NCBI RefSeq assembly: GCF_023571765.1
Contig: NZ_JAMJXC010000002.1
Span: 372,001 to 436,000, forward strand
From: Xanthobacter aminoxidans
GTDB lineage: Bacteria; Pseudomonadota; Alphaproteobacteria; Rhizobiales; Xanthobacteraceae
Reading direction: 5' to 3'
Length of the DNA: 64,000 nt
The notes beneath the pieces were generated by a model. That model made no database searches, was not told the origin of the DNA, and saw nothing but the letters and a program-made list of their open reading frames with translations. Of this stretch, positions 33,894 through 44,277 are shown in pieces. The stretch's first letter is position 1. Every line of letters begins with the position of its first letter. The translations under genes were made by a program, and so were the position numbers.

Positions 33894-34643
33894 TCACCCC
33901 TCCCGCAGCAGAGGAAAGCGCGCAGCCAGCGCCGCCCGCTCAGCCTCGATCCATGGACCATCGCGCATGGCTCGCGGCAAGGCGAGACACACCTCCTCGA
34001 CGACGTGGGTGGGCCGTGGCGCCAGCATAACCACGCGGTCGGCCAGTTCCAGCGCCTCGCGCACATTGTGCGTCACCATGAGCACGCTGGTCCCGCCGTC
34101 CGCTGCCAGCGCCACGTAGCGGCGCAGGTCTGCGGCGGCCTGGGCATCGAGGGAGACGAAGGGCTCGTCGAGCACCAGAAGGTCCGGCTCCAGCGCCATG
34201 GCGCGCGCCAGCGAGACCCGCCGGGCGAGGCCCAGCGACAGTTCGCCGGGATAGCGCGCCGCATGGGCCGAGAGGCCGAAGCGCGCGATCAGCCGAGCGA
34301 GGTCCATGGCCCGGCGCGCTTTCGGCAGCACGAGGCGGATGTTCTCCTCCACCGTGCGCCACGGCAGAAGACGCGGTTCCTGGAAGGCGACACCGATGGA
34401 CAGGGTCGCGGGATCGGGCCTCACCTCGCCCTCGAAGGCGCGGTCGAGCCCGGCGAGGATGCGCAGCGTCGTCGTCTTGCCGCAGCCCGAGGGGCCGATG
34501 AGGCAGACGAATTCGCCCCTGCGCAGAGCGAGCGTGATGCCGCGCACAGCCTCCATCCCGGTGCCGTCGGGCCGCCGGTAGGTCTTGGCGCGGATGACCG
34601 CCTCAATGAGCGGAGAGGCGCCAGCGTCGGACATGGGCTTCAT
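33894..34643 (-). CDS. ABC importer ATPase, nitrate/taurine type
   Basis: A 249-residue SsuB/TauB-like ATPase with Walker A GPSGCGKTTTL, Q-loop AFQEPRLLPW, Walker B LLVLDEPFVSLD and H-loop MVTHN. The signature helix reads LSLGLARRVSLARA instead of LSGGQ, keeping only Leu-Ser-x-Gly. It overlaps the permease gene by 41 bases and is followed two bases later by the metallohydrolase gene, all in one operon with the binding protein. Confidence 0.93.
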   Translation of the reverse strand: MKPMSDAGASPLIEAVIRAKTYRRPDGTGMEAVRGITLALRRGEFVCLIGPSGCGKTTTLRILAGLDRAFEGEVRPDPATLSIGVAFQEPRLLPWRTVEENIRLVLPKARRAMDLARLIARFGLSAHAARYPGELSLGLARRVSLARAMALEPDLLVLDEPFVSLDAQAAADLRRYVALAADGGTSVLMVTHNVREALELADRVVMLAPRPTHVVEEVCLALPRAMRDGPWIEAERAALAARFPLLREG

Positions 34644-35364
34644 AGGGCTGCAGCACGCCGTATTCGATGGCCAGCATGACCGCCATGAAGGCCAGCGAAT
34701 AGCCGAGCACGGCGGTCACGTCGAACAGCTGGAAACAGACCGAGATGGCGTAGCCGACGCCGTTGGGGCGCCCCAGCAACTCCACCACGAGCACGATCTT
34801 CCACACCAGCGCGAGACCCGAGCGCGCCGCCCCCGCGAGATGCGGCTGCAACTGCGGGATCAGCACGTGGCGCAGCCGGTCCATGGGCGACAGGCGGAAG
34901 GCGCTCGCCATCTCGTCGAGTTCCGGGGAGAGCGCGCGAGTGCCCTCGCGCATCAGCACCGCCACGGTCGGAATCTTGTTGAGCGCCACGGCGAGCACCG
35001 CCGCCGCCTCGGTGAGGCCGAGCCAGATGTAGCAGAGCACGGTGATGACGAGGGCGGGCGTGTTGAGCAGCACGATCACCCAGGTGTCGAAGGCCGTGTC
35101 GAGCCTGCGCGAGCGGCCGAGCGCGACGCCGATGGCGCAGCCCAGCGCCATGGCCACCACGAAGGAGACGACGACCCGCCCGAGCGTGATGGCGATGTTG
35201 GAGACAAGATCGCCCCCCGTCGCCTCCCGCGCGATGAAGGCGAACACCGCATGCGGCGCCGGAAGGGACCGGCTGTGCGCCAGGGTCGCCGTAATCTCCC
35301 ATGCCAGCAGCAGCAGGACGAGCGAGGCCGCCCGCGCCGCGGTGCCCGAAGAAAGCAGCTTCAT
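34603..35364 (-). CDS. ABC importer permease, nitrate/taurine type
   Basis: A 253-residue inner-membrane protein with about six helices; the EAA-like loop is LDEMASAFRLSPMDRLRHVLIP (near residue 160). It belongs to the SsuC/TauC group. ATGA overlap with the binding-protein gene upstream. Transported molecule unknown; candidates by context are a lanthanide complex, PQQ, or a methanol-pathway cofactor. Confidence 0.93.
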   Translation of the reverse strand: MKLLSSGTAARAASLVLLLLAWEITATLAHSRSLPAPHAVFAFIAREATGGDLVSNIAITLGRVVVSFVVAMALGCAIGVALGRSRRLDTAFDTWVIVLLNTPALVITVLCYIWLGLTEAAAVLAVALNKIPTVAVLMREGTRALSPELDEMASAFRLSPMDRLRHVLIPQLQPHLAGAARSGLALVWKIVLVVELLGRPNGVGYAISVCFQLFDVTAVLGYSLAFMAVMLAIEYGVLQPYEAHVRRWRLSAH

Positions 35365-36386
35365 CGCGCCGCCGGCGCCTGGAAATAGAGGTCCGCCGGC
35401 AGGCGCGTGGCGCTGCCCACCAGCTTCGTTCCGCCGAGCTTCACCAGAACAGCATAAAGCTGCGCGGCAAGCGTCTGCTCCTCGGCAAGCGACAGCCGGG
35501 GGATGCCGGCGAGGAAGCCGCGGCGCAAGGCCTCGAAGGTGGCTTCGTCGCCCGCCTGCATCTGCGCCCGCGCCGCCGCCCAGCCGGGCCCGGAGCGGGC
35601 GGGATCAGGATCGGCCAGCGCCGTCTTGGTGGCGCGGGACGCGGCGGCGAAGGCGGCGACGGTGGCGGGGTTCGCGCGGGCGAAGGCACCGTCGAACACA
35701 TAGCCCACCAGCGTCGGCTCATGGGCGAGGCCGAAGCCCTTCACCATCTCCTCCACGGTGAGCATCTGCCGGAAGCCTTTGGGCTCCAGACGCGCGGCGA
35801 AAGTCCAGTAGATCAGCGCGGCGTCGAGATGGCCTGCCTCCAGCTCGGCCGCGAGCAGGGGTGGCGCGGCGAACACCGGCTGTGCGGCGGTCTGGAGATC
35901 GAGACCGGCCTTCTCCTGCGCCGTCGCCTTGAGCATGAGCCAGCTTTTGTCGAGCGGGCCGCCGGCGACCCCCAGCCTCTTGCCGGCGAGGTCCGCGAGG
36001 GAGCGGATGGGGGAGCCCTTGGGCACCATCACCGCCCCTTCCGAGGAGGAGAAGGGGATGTAGACGAGATCGCGCCCGTCCGCCTTTACCCGCGCCGCCC
36101 AGAGCAGGTCGCTGACGATGGCATCAGCCGCCCCCGCCATGAAGGCGACGCGGCCGGCGTCATTGTTGGCATAGCGGGTGACATCGAGCGTCACGCCATT
36201 GGCCGCATCGAGCCCCAGCGCGCCCATGGCCGCGATTTCCCAGGCGGCCGAGCCGAATTGCAGGATGCCGAGGCGGATGGGCGGCAGCGCGGCACGCGCG
36301 GGAGAGAGCGGCCCGCCGGCAAGCGCGACGGCAGCGCCGGACAGCGCGGCGCCCGAGAGCGCCAGCAGGCGGCGGCGCGTGAGCAT
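35361..36386 (-). CDS. ABC importer periplasmic binding protein, NMT1/SsuA-like
   Basis: A 341-residue binding protein with a twin-arginine-type leader (LTRRRLLALSGAA) and a mature start IRLGILQFGSAAWEI. SsuA/NMT1-type features include ADAIVSDLLWAARV and VPKGSPIRSLADLAGKRLGV. ATG 36386 follows GGGAGGAAGG. First gene of the four-gene operon; the 159 bases upstream (36387-36545) are AT-rich in the middle and likely hold its promoter, but no clear -35/-10 pair stands out. Confidence 0.92.
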   Translation of the reverse strand: MLTRRRLLALSGAALSGAAVALAGGPLSPARAALPPIRLGILQFGSAAWEIAAMGALGLDAANGVTLDVTRYANNDAGRVAFMAGAADAIVSDLLWAARVKADGRDLVYIPFSSSEGAVMVPKGSPIRSLADLAGKRLGVAGGPLDKSWLMLKATAQEKAGLDLQTAAQPVFAAPPLLAAELEAGHLDAALIYWTFAARLEPKGFRQMLTVEEMVKGFGLAHEPTLVGYVFDGAFARANPATVAAFAAASRATKTALADPDPARSGPGWAAARAQMQAGDEATFEALRRGFLAGIPRLSLAEEQTLAAQLYAVLVKLGGTKLVGSATRLPADLYFQAPAAR

Positions 36387-36545
36387 GGCCTTCCTCCCGA
36401 AATCCTCCGGCCGGCGCCGCGCCCGCGACCCCGCCCGATGCGCCGCCACTGTGGCGACGCCGGGAAGAAGTGTCCATAACGATCTGAAACAAAAGGGCTT
36501 TTCTGAGAGGAATTTAAGAAAACAGGAGAGGGAAGAGTTCCCGCC

Positions 36546-37790
36546 TCACACCGGACGACGGTCCTCGATGGTCTTGGCGTCGGCGGGCAGGGTGCCGGGC
36601 GAGAGCACGACGAGCCGGCCGCGCAGCTTGGTGGCGGAGCGGATGTCCTCCAGCAATGCATCCTGCGAGAGCGCGGCGACGTCGGCCACCTCGATCTCCA
36701 GCGCCATGTCGTCCTGGTCGCCCGCGCGATCCACCACGAGACGGGCCTTCGCCACGGCCGGATGCTTCTTCACCGCCGCCTGAACCTGCACGGGATGCAC
36801 GAACATGCCGCGGATCTTCGTGGTCTGATCGGCGCGGCCCATCCAGCCTTTCAGGCGGATGTTGGTGCGCCCGCAGGGGCTGGTGCCCGGCATCACGGCG
36901 GAGAGGTCGCCGGTGGCGAAGCGCACGAGGGGATAGTCAGGCTCGAACAGGGTGACGACCACCTCGCCCACCTCGCCCACGGCCTCCACCGGATCGCCGG
37001 TGCCGGGGCGCAGGATTTCCACGAGGCAGCCCTCGTCGACGATCATGCCGTCCTCGGCCTCGCTCTCATAGGCGACGAGGCCGAGGTCGGCCGTGCCGTA
37101 GCACTGGCGGGCGGTGATGCCGGCGGCCTTCAGCTCGGCCCGATGGACCGGCAGGAAGGCCTCGCCCGACACCAATGCCTTGGTGAGGCAGGAGATGTCG
37201 GTGCCTGTCTCCCGCGCCTTGTCCACGAGGATCTTCAGGAAGGAGGGTGTACCGCCGTAGCCCTGCGGGCGGATGTCGGCGATGGCGCGCAATTGCAGGT
37301 CGGTCTGGCCGACGCCGGCCGGCACCACGGCGCAGCCCAGCGCATTGGCGCCGCTCTCGATCATCGAGCCGGCGGGGGTCAGGTGATAGGAGAAGGAATT
37401 GTGCACGATGTCCCCGGCGCGGAAGCCGGCCGCGAACAGGCCGCGGGCGAAGCGCCAGAAATCGGGGCCGTGGCCCTCCACGTCATAGATGGGGCCGGGC
37501 GACATGAAGATGCGCGCCAGCCTGCCGGGCGGCGTGGCGTTGAGCCCGCCAAAGGGATAGCTCCGCGGCTGGATCTCAAGCAGGTCCGACTTGCGGGTGA
37601 CGGGCAATTGCGCCAGCGCGGCCCGCGTGGTGATGGCGGCCGGATCCACATCCTTGAACAGCGCGGCGAAATAGGGCGCCTTCGCCTTGGCGTGGGCGAC
37701 CTGCGCGGCGAGCGCCTGCATCAGCGCCTGCTCGCGCGCTTCAGGGTCGCGGGTCTCGCTGGCGTCGTAGTGGCGGTTCGGATCGGTCAT
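36546..37790 (-). CDS. Phenylacetate-CoA-ligase-family AMP-binding protein with unusual P-loop
   Basis: A 414-residue member of the PaaK-like adenylating family. C-terminal motifs are intact: QCYGTADLGLVAYES (A5-like), LVRFATGDLSAV (A7) and GRADQTTKIRGMFVHP (A8). In place of the usual SSGTTGKPT phosphate loop it has IFMSPGPIYDVEG (near residue 95). I believe this variant loop recurs in a subfamily linked to liv-type importers, so it may be functional in a different way. It follows livF across a palindromic repeat. Likely role: CoA activation of an imported acid, unproven. Confidence 0.85.
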   Translation of the reverse strand: MTDPNRHYDASETRDPEAREQALMQALAAQVAHAKAKAPYFAALFKDVDPAAITTRAALAQLPVTRKSDLLEIQPRSYPFGGLNATPPGRLARIFMSPGPIYDVEGHGPDFWRFARGLFAAGFRAGDIVHNSFSYHLTPAGSMIESGANALGCAVVPAGVGQTDLQLRAIADIRPQGYGGTPSFLKILVDKARETGTDISCLTKALVSGEAFLPVHRAELKAAGITARQCYGTADLGLVAYESEAEDGMIVDEGCLVEILRPGTGDPVEAVGEVGEVVVTLFEPDYPLVRFATGDLSAVMPGTSPCGRTNIRLKGWMGRADQTTKIRGMFVHPVQVQAAVKKHPAVAKARLVVDRAGDQDDMALEIEVADVAALSQDALLEDIRSATKLRGRLVVLSPGTLPADAKTIEDRRPV

Positions 37791-37828
37791 GGTGTCTTCC
37801 TGTCCCGCGCCCTGTCCCTTTTGGTGCC

Positions 37829-37934
37829 GTCATGGCCGGGCTTGTCCCGGCCATCCACATCGGGCCGCCGGAGAAATGGTTGGTGGTGTTCCCAGCCGCT
37901 CCACGTGGATGGCCGGGACAAGCCCGGCCATGAC
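37829..37934. repeat. Intergenic palindromic repeat with 30-bp perfect arms
   Basis: Arms at 37829-37858 and 37905-37934 are exact reverse complements over 30 bases, with a 46-base centre. Each arm is itself a hairpin (GGCCGGG..CCCGGCC). This resembles a dispersed intergenic palindrome I associate with Bradyrhizobium-like genomes. It lies between livF and the PaaK-like gene and may stabilise or process the mRNA. Confidence 0.85.
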
Positions 37935-37969
37935 GCCGTGCTGTTCAGATCGCGGCGCCCCCGCTTGCC

Positions 37970-38806
<837 letters not shown>

Positions 38807-38823
38807 GGCGGTCTCCGATCTAA

Positions 38824-38967
38824 CCCCTCTCCCCTTGCGGGAGAGGGTGGATCGCGGCGGGGCCGCGAGACGGGTGAGGGGGTGGCGCCGTTCGCGGTGC
38901 CTGACCCGGCGACGAGGGCCGGTACCACCCCTCACCCCCGGCCCCTCTCCCGCAAGGGGAGAGGGGA
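38824..38967. repeat. Dispersed palindromic element, copy A
   Basis: Outer pair of 24-bp exact inverted arms: 38824-38847 and 38943-38966. The inside contains GGTGGATCGCGG and CCGCGAGACGGGTGAGG. Block 38839-38882 matches 49946-49989 (copy B) at all but about two of 44 bases. It sits between livF and the binding-protein gene. Confidence 0.85.
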
Positions 38968-38979
38968 GGAGTGTTCACA

Positions 38980-40260
38980 TCACCAGCCCTGCAGTTCCGT
39001 CTTGCGCGGCAGGTCGATGGTGGCGACCTTTTCGAGCTTGATGGTGCCGGCCTTCACGAGGTCGGCCACGGAGGCGTCGGTGGCGCCCGTCACCACGGAG
39101 CGGTAGAGGTCCACGCGGGTGGTGGGGCGGTGGTCGGTGGCGGTCCAGGTGGAGGGATTGCACACGCCGTCCATGCCCTTGGGCACCCAGTCCTTCTTCT
39201 GGTACATGCCGTCGCGGATCTTCACGCCGGTCACGCCGCCGTTCTTGTCCGCCCACTCCATGGCTTCCTTCATGTAGAGAGCGGTGCAGATGGCCGCGAG
39301 ATAATGCACCGGGCGATAGGCCGCGCCCGAGGCATCGGACATCTTGGAAATCTCCTTGGCGGTGGCCAGGCCGGGCGCCGAGCCGTTCCAGGTCACGGCG
39401 GTGCGCACCGGGAAGACGACGCCGTTGGCAGCTTCGCCCGCGGCCTTCATGGCGTTCTCGTCCATGCCCCACACGTTGCCGAGGAACTGCACGTCCACGC
39501 CGGCGGTCTTGCACGCCTTCAGCACCGAGATGTTGGAGCCGGCGGTGTTGCCGAGATACGCGTAGTTGGCGCCAGACTGCTTCAGCGTCAGGCACTGGGG
39601 GGTGTAGTCACCCGGCGTGAGGGCGAAGGTGATCGGATCGAGCACCTCGAAGCCGAGCGACTTGGCATATTCCGCCGCTGCTTCCTTGGGCGAGTTCGGA
39701 TAGGGGTGGTTCGCACCCATGTGCACCCACTTGGGCTTGCCGGGCTTGCCCTTCTTCTTCCAGTCGTCGGCGGCCCACTGCACCATGGCGCGGGCGGCGT
39801 CCGAATAGGACGGGCCGTAGAAGAAGTTGAACGGCGCGGCGCGCTCGCTCTTGGCGTTCACCTTGCCCACGGGATCGGTGAGGGAGGCGGAGTAGGAGCC
39901 CGAGTAATAGGGGATCTCCTCCTTCGTCACCATACCCACGAGGGCTTCGGTATCGGCGGTGCCCCAGCCCTGGATGGCGACCACCTTGTCGGTGCCCACC
40001 CACTTCTTGAAGGCGGCCAGCGCGCGGGGCACCTGGTAGCCGTATTCGTTGAAGTCGGAATTGATCTTCTTGCCGTTGACGCCGCCATTGGCGTTGATCC
40101 AGGCGATGGTGTCCTGGATGCCCTGACCGTAGGGCTGGCCCACGTCCGAGGTGCCGCCGGAATAGTCGGCGAGATGGCCGATGTTGATCGACTGCGCGAG
40201 CGCGGGCGTCGCTGCGGCAATCGCCAGCGCAGAGACGAGGGAAAGGGTCAGTCGCTTCAT
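38980..40260 (-). CDS. Branched-chain/organic-acid ABC importer binding protein
   Basis: A 426-residue type I periplasmic binding protein with signal peptide (cleavage near PALAQS) and mature start INIGHLADYSGGTSDVG, Leu/Ile/Val-binding-protein-like. The length and the YYSGSYSASLTDP region fit the group associated with aromatic or short-chain acids rather than the classic 370-residue LivJ. ATG 40260 begins MKRLTLSLVSALA. It precedes livF, with livM 77 bases upstream. Confidence 0.92.
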   Translation of the reverse strand: MKRLTLSLVSALAIAAATPALAQSINIGHLADYSGGTSDVGQPYGQGIQDTIAWINANGGVNGKKINSDFNEYGYQVPRALAAFKKWVGTDKVVAIQGWGTADTEALVGMVTKEEIPYYSGSYSASLTDPVGKVNAKSERAAPFNFFYGPSYSDAARAMVQWAADDWKKKGKPGKPKWVHMGANHPYPNSPKEAAAEYAKSLGFEVLDPITFALTPGDYTPQCLTLKQSGANYAYLGNTAGSNISVLKACKTAGVDVQFLGNVWGMDENAMKAAGEAANGVVFPVRTAVTWNGSAPGLATAKEISKMSDASGAAYRPVHYLAAICTALYMKEAMEWADKNGGVTGVKIRDGMYQKKDWVPKGMDGVCNPSTWTATDHRPTTRVDLYRSVVTGATDASVADLVKAGTIKLEKVATIDLPRKTELQGW

Positions 40261-40337
40261 CTGTGGCTCCTTGGGTTTCCTCTTGCGCCGGGCGGTCTGC
40301 GCCGCCTCGGCTCGGGTTTCGTCGGGACCTGAACGCG

Positions 40338-41408
40338 TCAATAGGAGAAGGGATAGAGCTTCCAGTAGGCCTTGATAAGGCGCCAGCGGTGGGCGAGGCC
40401 GTCCGGCTCGAAGATGAGGAAGAGGATGATGGTGAGGCCGATCAGCATCTCGCGCATGTAGGTGATGCCGTCTTTGAGGTGCAGCGCCTGGTCGATGGCC
40501 GAGCCCTGCAGCGCGGATGCGAGCCAGCCGGTGGCCTCGGGCAGCAGCACCATGAACACGGTGCCCATCAGCGAGCCCATGATGGAGCCGAGCCCGCCGA
40601 TGATGATCATGCCGAGGAACTGGATGGAGAAGAGGATGTCGAGCCCCTCCACCGACATGAAGCCCACATAGTGCGCATAGAGCGCCCCGCCGATGCCGGC
40701 GTAGAAGGACGAGATGCCGAACGCCATGGTGCGATACTTGGTGAGGTTCACGCCCATCATCTCGGCGGAGAGATAATGGTCGCGCACCGCGATCAGCGCC
40801 CGCCCATCGCGGCTGCGCATGAGGTTGGTGGCACCGATGTATCCGATGACCACGAAGAACAGCACCACGTAGAAATAGCGCGCATCGCCCGACATGTCGT
40901 AGCCGAACAGGGTGAAGGGCGCGGCGATGGCGCCGTGGGTGCCGCCGGTGAACCATTCGGCGCGCACGAAGAAGTCCTGCAGGATGAACTGGGCGGCGAG
41001 CGTCGCGATGGCGAGGTAGAGCCCCTTCACCCGTGCCGCCGGCAGGCCGAAGATGAGGCCCACCACAGTGGTCCACAGCCCCGCCAGCACGATGGCGAAG
41101 AGCACCGGCACGCCCTTGTTGGCAAGATAAGCGGAGGCGAAACCGCCGAAGCCGAAGAACACCGCGTGGCCGATGGAGATCTGCCCGGAAAATCCGACCA
41201 GGATGTTCAGCCCCAGCGCGGCGATGCCGAGATAGCCGATCTGGATCATCAGGCTCAGCACGTAGCGCGAGGCGAACAGCGGCGTGCAGCACAGGGCCAC
41301 GACGGCGAGGATGACGAAGATCAGCGTCAGCCGCGTCTGGAAGATGGTCTGGTCGGCCTTGTAGCTGGTGCGATAGTCGCCGCACGGCCGCAGGGAGGTG
41401 AGCGCCAT
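40338..41408 (-). CDS. livM: ABC importer permease LivM
   Basis: A 356-residue inner-membrane permease with nine or so helices; typical LivM sequences are GLNILVGFSGQISIGHAVFFGFGG near residue 67 and GGLGSIMGSLMGTVFM near 270. Four bases separate it from livH. Confidence 0.94.
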   Translation of the reverse strand: MALTSLRPCGDYRTSYKADQTIFQTRLTLIFVILAVVALCCTPLFASRYVLSLMIQIGYLGIAALGLNILVGFSGQISIGHAVFFGFGGFASAYLANKGVPVLFAIVLAGLWTTVVGLIFGLPAARVKGLYLAIATLAAQFILQDFFVRAEWFTGGTHGAIAAPFTLFGYDMSGDARYFYVVLFFVVIGYIGATNLMRSRDGRALIAVRDHYLSAEMMGVNLTKYRTMAFGISSFYAGIGGALYAHYVGFMSVEGLDILFSIQFLGMIIIGGLGSIMGSLMGTVFMVLLPEATGWLASALQGSAIDQALHLKDGITYMREMLIGLTIILFLIFEPDGLAHRWRLIKAYWKLYPFSY

Positions 41409-41412
41409 GACC

Positions 41413-42306
41413 TCAGACCCTCTCGATGTCGCGGGTGCCGAACAGCCCGTAGGGCTTGATCATCAGGATGATGATCAGGGCGTAGAAGGGGATGATCTCG
41501 TAGAGGTTGCCCCACTTCAGATACTGGCTGTCCACGTACTGCCCGAGGTTTTCCAGGAGGCCGACGATGAGGCCGCCCACCACCGCGCCGAACACGCTGT
41601 CGAGGCCGCCGAGGATCACCGCCGGAAACACCTTGATGCCGAAGTAGGAGAGGGCCGACGACACGCCGTTGACGATGCCCACCACCACGCCGGCCACCGC
41701 TGAAACCGCCGCCGAGATACCCCAGGAGAGCGCGAACACCTGGCGCACCGAGATGCCGAGGGACTGTGCCACCTGCTGGGAGAAGGCGGTGGCCCGCATG
41801 GCGAGGCCGAGCCGCGAATACTTAAAGAACCAGGCGAAGCCCGCCATGATCGCGAGACTGACGCCCGTGGACATGAGATAGGCCGTCTGCACTTGCAGCC
41901 CCAGGATGTTCACCTGTGCCACCGGGAAAATGGGCGGGAACGGCTGCGCGAAGGTGCCGAACATCCACTTCATCAGCGCCTGGAAGAAGATGGAGAGGCC
42001 GATCGTCACCATGATGACGGAGATGATCGGCTCGCCGATGAGCGGGCGCAGCACGATCATTTGCACGGCGATGCCGAACACCATCATGAAGCAGACGGCG
42101 ATGAGGAAGCCCCAGAAGAAGGGGATGTTCCAGGCGGTCAGCAGCCACCAGCAGGTCCAGGCGCCGATGAGCAGGAACTCGCCCTGGGCGAAGTTCACCA
42201 CCTGCGAGGCCTTGTAGATGAGCACGAAACACATGCCGACCACACCATAGAGCGTGCCGATGATGAGCCCGTTGATGATGAGCTGAAGCAGGAGCTGGGA
42301 TTGCAT
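41413..42306 (-). CDS. livH: ABC importer permease LivH
   Basis: A 297-residue permease: IINGLIIGTLYGVVGMCFVLIYKAS at the N-terminus and VILGGLDSVFGAVVGGLIVG near 220 are LivH signatures. The ATG at 42306 shares a base with the TGA of the preceding acyl-CoA synthetase gene (TGATG), so the two are translationally coupled. A GTG at 42309 is a trivial alternative. Confidence 0.94.
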   Translation of the reverse strand: MQSQLLLQLIINGLIIGTLYGVVGMCFVLIYKASQVVNFAQGEFLLIGAWTCWWLLTAWNIPFFWGFLIAVCFMMVFGIAVQMIVLRPLIGEPIISVIMVTIGLSIFFQALMKWMFGTFAQPFPPIFPVAQVNILGLQVQTAYLMSTGVSLAIMAGFAWFFKYSRLGLAMRATAFSQQVAQSLGISVRQVFALSWGISAAVSAVAGVVVGIVNGVSSALSYFGIKVFPAVILGGLDSVFGAVVGGLIVGLLENLGQYVDSQYLKWGNLYEIIPFYALIIILMIKPYGLFGTRDIERV

Positions 42307-44255
42307 CACGCCGCCCTCCTTTTTCCGTCATCCTTCACCGGCGGCGGGGCGCCGAGGTCGATGACGTCTAGCTTGGTCTTGATCCGCTGGCGGGTGCCGT
42401 CCTGGAAGGTGATGGTGGTGTCCACGTCGATCACCTTCTGCCCCTCGTACATGGCATCGATGATGGTGCCGTAGCGCTCGTTGATGACGCCGCGGCGCAC
42501 CTTGCGGGTGCGGGTCAGCTCGCCGTCGTCGGCGTCCAGCTCCTTGTAGAGCAGGAGGAAACGGCCGATGCGCTGCTTCTCGGCGAGCGTCCGGTTCACC
42601 CCCTCCACTTCCTTCTTCAGAAGCGCGATGACTTCGGGCCGTGCCGAGAGGTCCGTATAGGTGGTGAACGAGATGCGGTTCTTCTCCGCCCACTTGGAGA
42701 CGATGGAGAAGCGGATGCAGATGAGCGCCGCCAGGCTGTCGCGCCCGTCGCCCAGCACGACCGCCTCGGCCACGTAGGGCGAGAACTTCAGCTTGTTCTC
42801 GATATATTGGGGCGAGAAGCGATCATTGTGCGAGGTCTTCGCCATGTCGCGGATGCGGTCGATGACGACGAGATGGCCCTTGCCGTTGAAGAAGCCGGCA
42901 TCACCCGTGCGCATCCAGCCTTCCTCGGCGAAGGACTTTTTCGTTTCCTCGTCGTTGCGGAAGTAGCCGGTGAACATGTTGGCGTGCCGCGTGACCACCT
43001 CGCCCAGACCGTTGGGATCGGGATCGTCGATGCGGATCTCGACGCCCTCGAACGGCACGCCCACCGTGTCGAAATCCACGTCCTTTTCCTTGTGCAGCGT
43101 GTAGGCGCCGAGCAGCTCGGTCTGGCCGTAGAGCTGGCGCATGGGCACGCCCAACGCGAGGAAGAAGCGGAAGGTGTCCGGCCCCAATGCCGCGCCGCCG
43201 GTGGCAGCGGATTTCAGGTGCGAGAAGCCGAGCCGGTCCCTGAGCGCGCGGAACAGGATGAAGTCGGCGAGCGGCGAGCGCCGCCCCTCGTCCAGCGCCT
43301 TGAGGCCGAGCTTCATGCCGAGGTCAAACATGCCGCGCTTCAGGGCGGAGGAATCCATCATGCGCGAGCGCACGTCGGCGGCGATCTGCTCCCACACGCG
43401 GGGGGCGAACAGCACGAAGGAGGGGCCGATCTCCCGCATGTCGGCCATCAGCGTCTCCTGCTCCTCCACGAAGTTCACCTTCATGCGGGAGATGAGCGCC
43501 TGACCGAAGGCGTAGATCTGCTCCATGATCCACGGCATCTGCAGAACACTGACATATTCGTCGGTGGGCAGGCGCGGGTCCATGTCCAGATAGGCCCGGC
43601 AATGCCTCAGCAGCGCGCCACCGGTGAGCATGGCGAGCTTGGGGTGGGAGGTGGTGCCCGAGGTGGTGCAGAGGATGGCCACATCCTCGCCCTTGCCGGC
43701 ATCGACGAGGCGGTCGTAGGCGCCGGCATCGCGGGCAGCCACCTCGGCGCCGCGCTTCTCCAGCTCCTTCAGCGAGATGAGGCGTGGATCGTCATATTTG
43801 CGGATGCCGCGCGGGTCGGAATAGACAATGTGCCGGACGGTGGGGATCTTCTCGTCGAGCGAGAGCAGCTTGTCGACCTGCTCCTCGTCCTCGGCGAAGA
43901 CCACCGCAACATCTGCATAGGTGACGAGATAGGCCACCTCGTCGCCCAGCGCATCGCGATAGATGCCGAGGCTCATGCCGCCGATGGCATGGGCGGCGAT
44001 CTCGCCCATCAGCCATTCCGGTCGGTTGTCGCCGATGAGGCCGATCACGTCACCGCGGGAAACGCCGAGCGTGGTGAGGCCCAGGGTCATGTCGCGCACG
44101 CGGGTCGCGACCTCGCCCCAGGTGTAGGAAATCCAGATGCCGAGGTCCTTCTCGCGCAGCCACGTCTCGCCGGCGTGGGCTTTCGCGTTCAGCCGCAGCA
44201 GCTTCGGCAGGGTGTCGTGGACCGTGACGTCGGGATAGGCGGGAATGGGAGCCAT
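42306..44255 (-). CDS. Long-chain-type acyl-CoA synthetase (AMP-forming)
   Basis: A 649-residue ligase of the FadD/FACL group. Motifs: phosphate loop TTSGTTSHPKLAML (near residue 185; usual TSGTTGxPKG, with Gly and Gly replaced by Ser and Leu), YGQTELLGAYT (A5), TGDAGFFNGKGHLVVIDRIRD (A7-A8) and a full C-terminal subdomain. It is placed between livG and livH, which implies that the imported acid is trapped as its CoA ester. Confidence 0.92.
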   Translation of the reverse strand: MAPIPAYPDVTVHDTLPKLLRLNAKAHAGETWLREKDLGIWISYTWGEVATRVRDMTLGLTTLGVSRGDVIGLIGDNRPEWLMGEIAAHAIGGMSLGIYRDALGDEVAYLVTYADVAVVFAEDEEQVDKLLSLDEKIPTVRHIVYSDPRGIRKYDDPRLISLKELEKRGAEVAARDAGAYDRLVDAGKGEDVAILCTTSGTTSHPKLAMLTGGALLRHCRAYLDMDPRLPTDEYVSVLQMPWIMEQIYAFGQALISRMKVNFVEEQETLMADMREIGPSFVLFAPRVWEQIAADVRSRMMDSSALKRGMFDLGMKLGLKALDEGRRSPLADFILFRALRDRLGFSHLKSAATGGAALGPDTFRFFLALGVPMRQLYGQTELLGAYTLHKEKDVDFDTVGVPFEGVEIRIDDPDPNGLGEVVTRHANMFTGYFRNDEETKKSFAEEGWMRTGDAGFFNGKGHLVVIDRIRDMAKTSHNDRFSPQYIENKLKFSPYVAEAVVLGDGRDSLAALICIRFSIVSKWAEKNRISFTTYTDLSARPEVIALLKKEVEGVNRTLAEKQRIGRFLLLYKELDADDGELTRTRKVRRGVINERYGTIIDAMYEGQKVIDVDTTITFQDGTRQRIKTKLDVIDLGAPPPVKDDGKRRAA

Positions 44256-44277
44256 GGTGCGCCTCAGCCTTGCCGCA

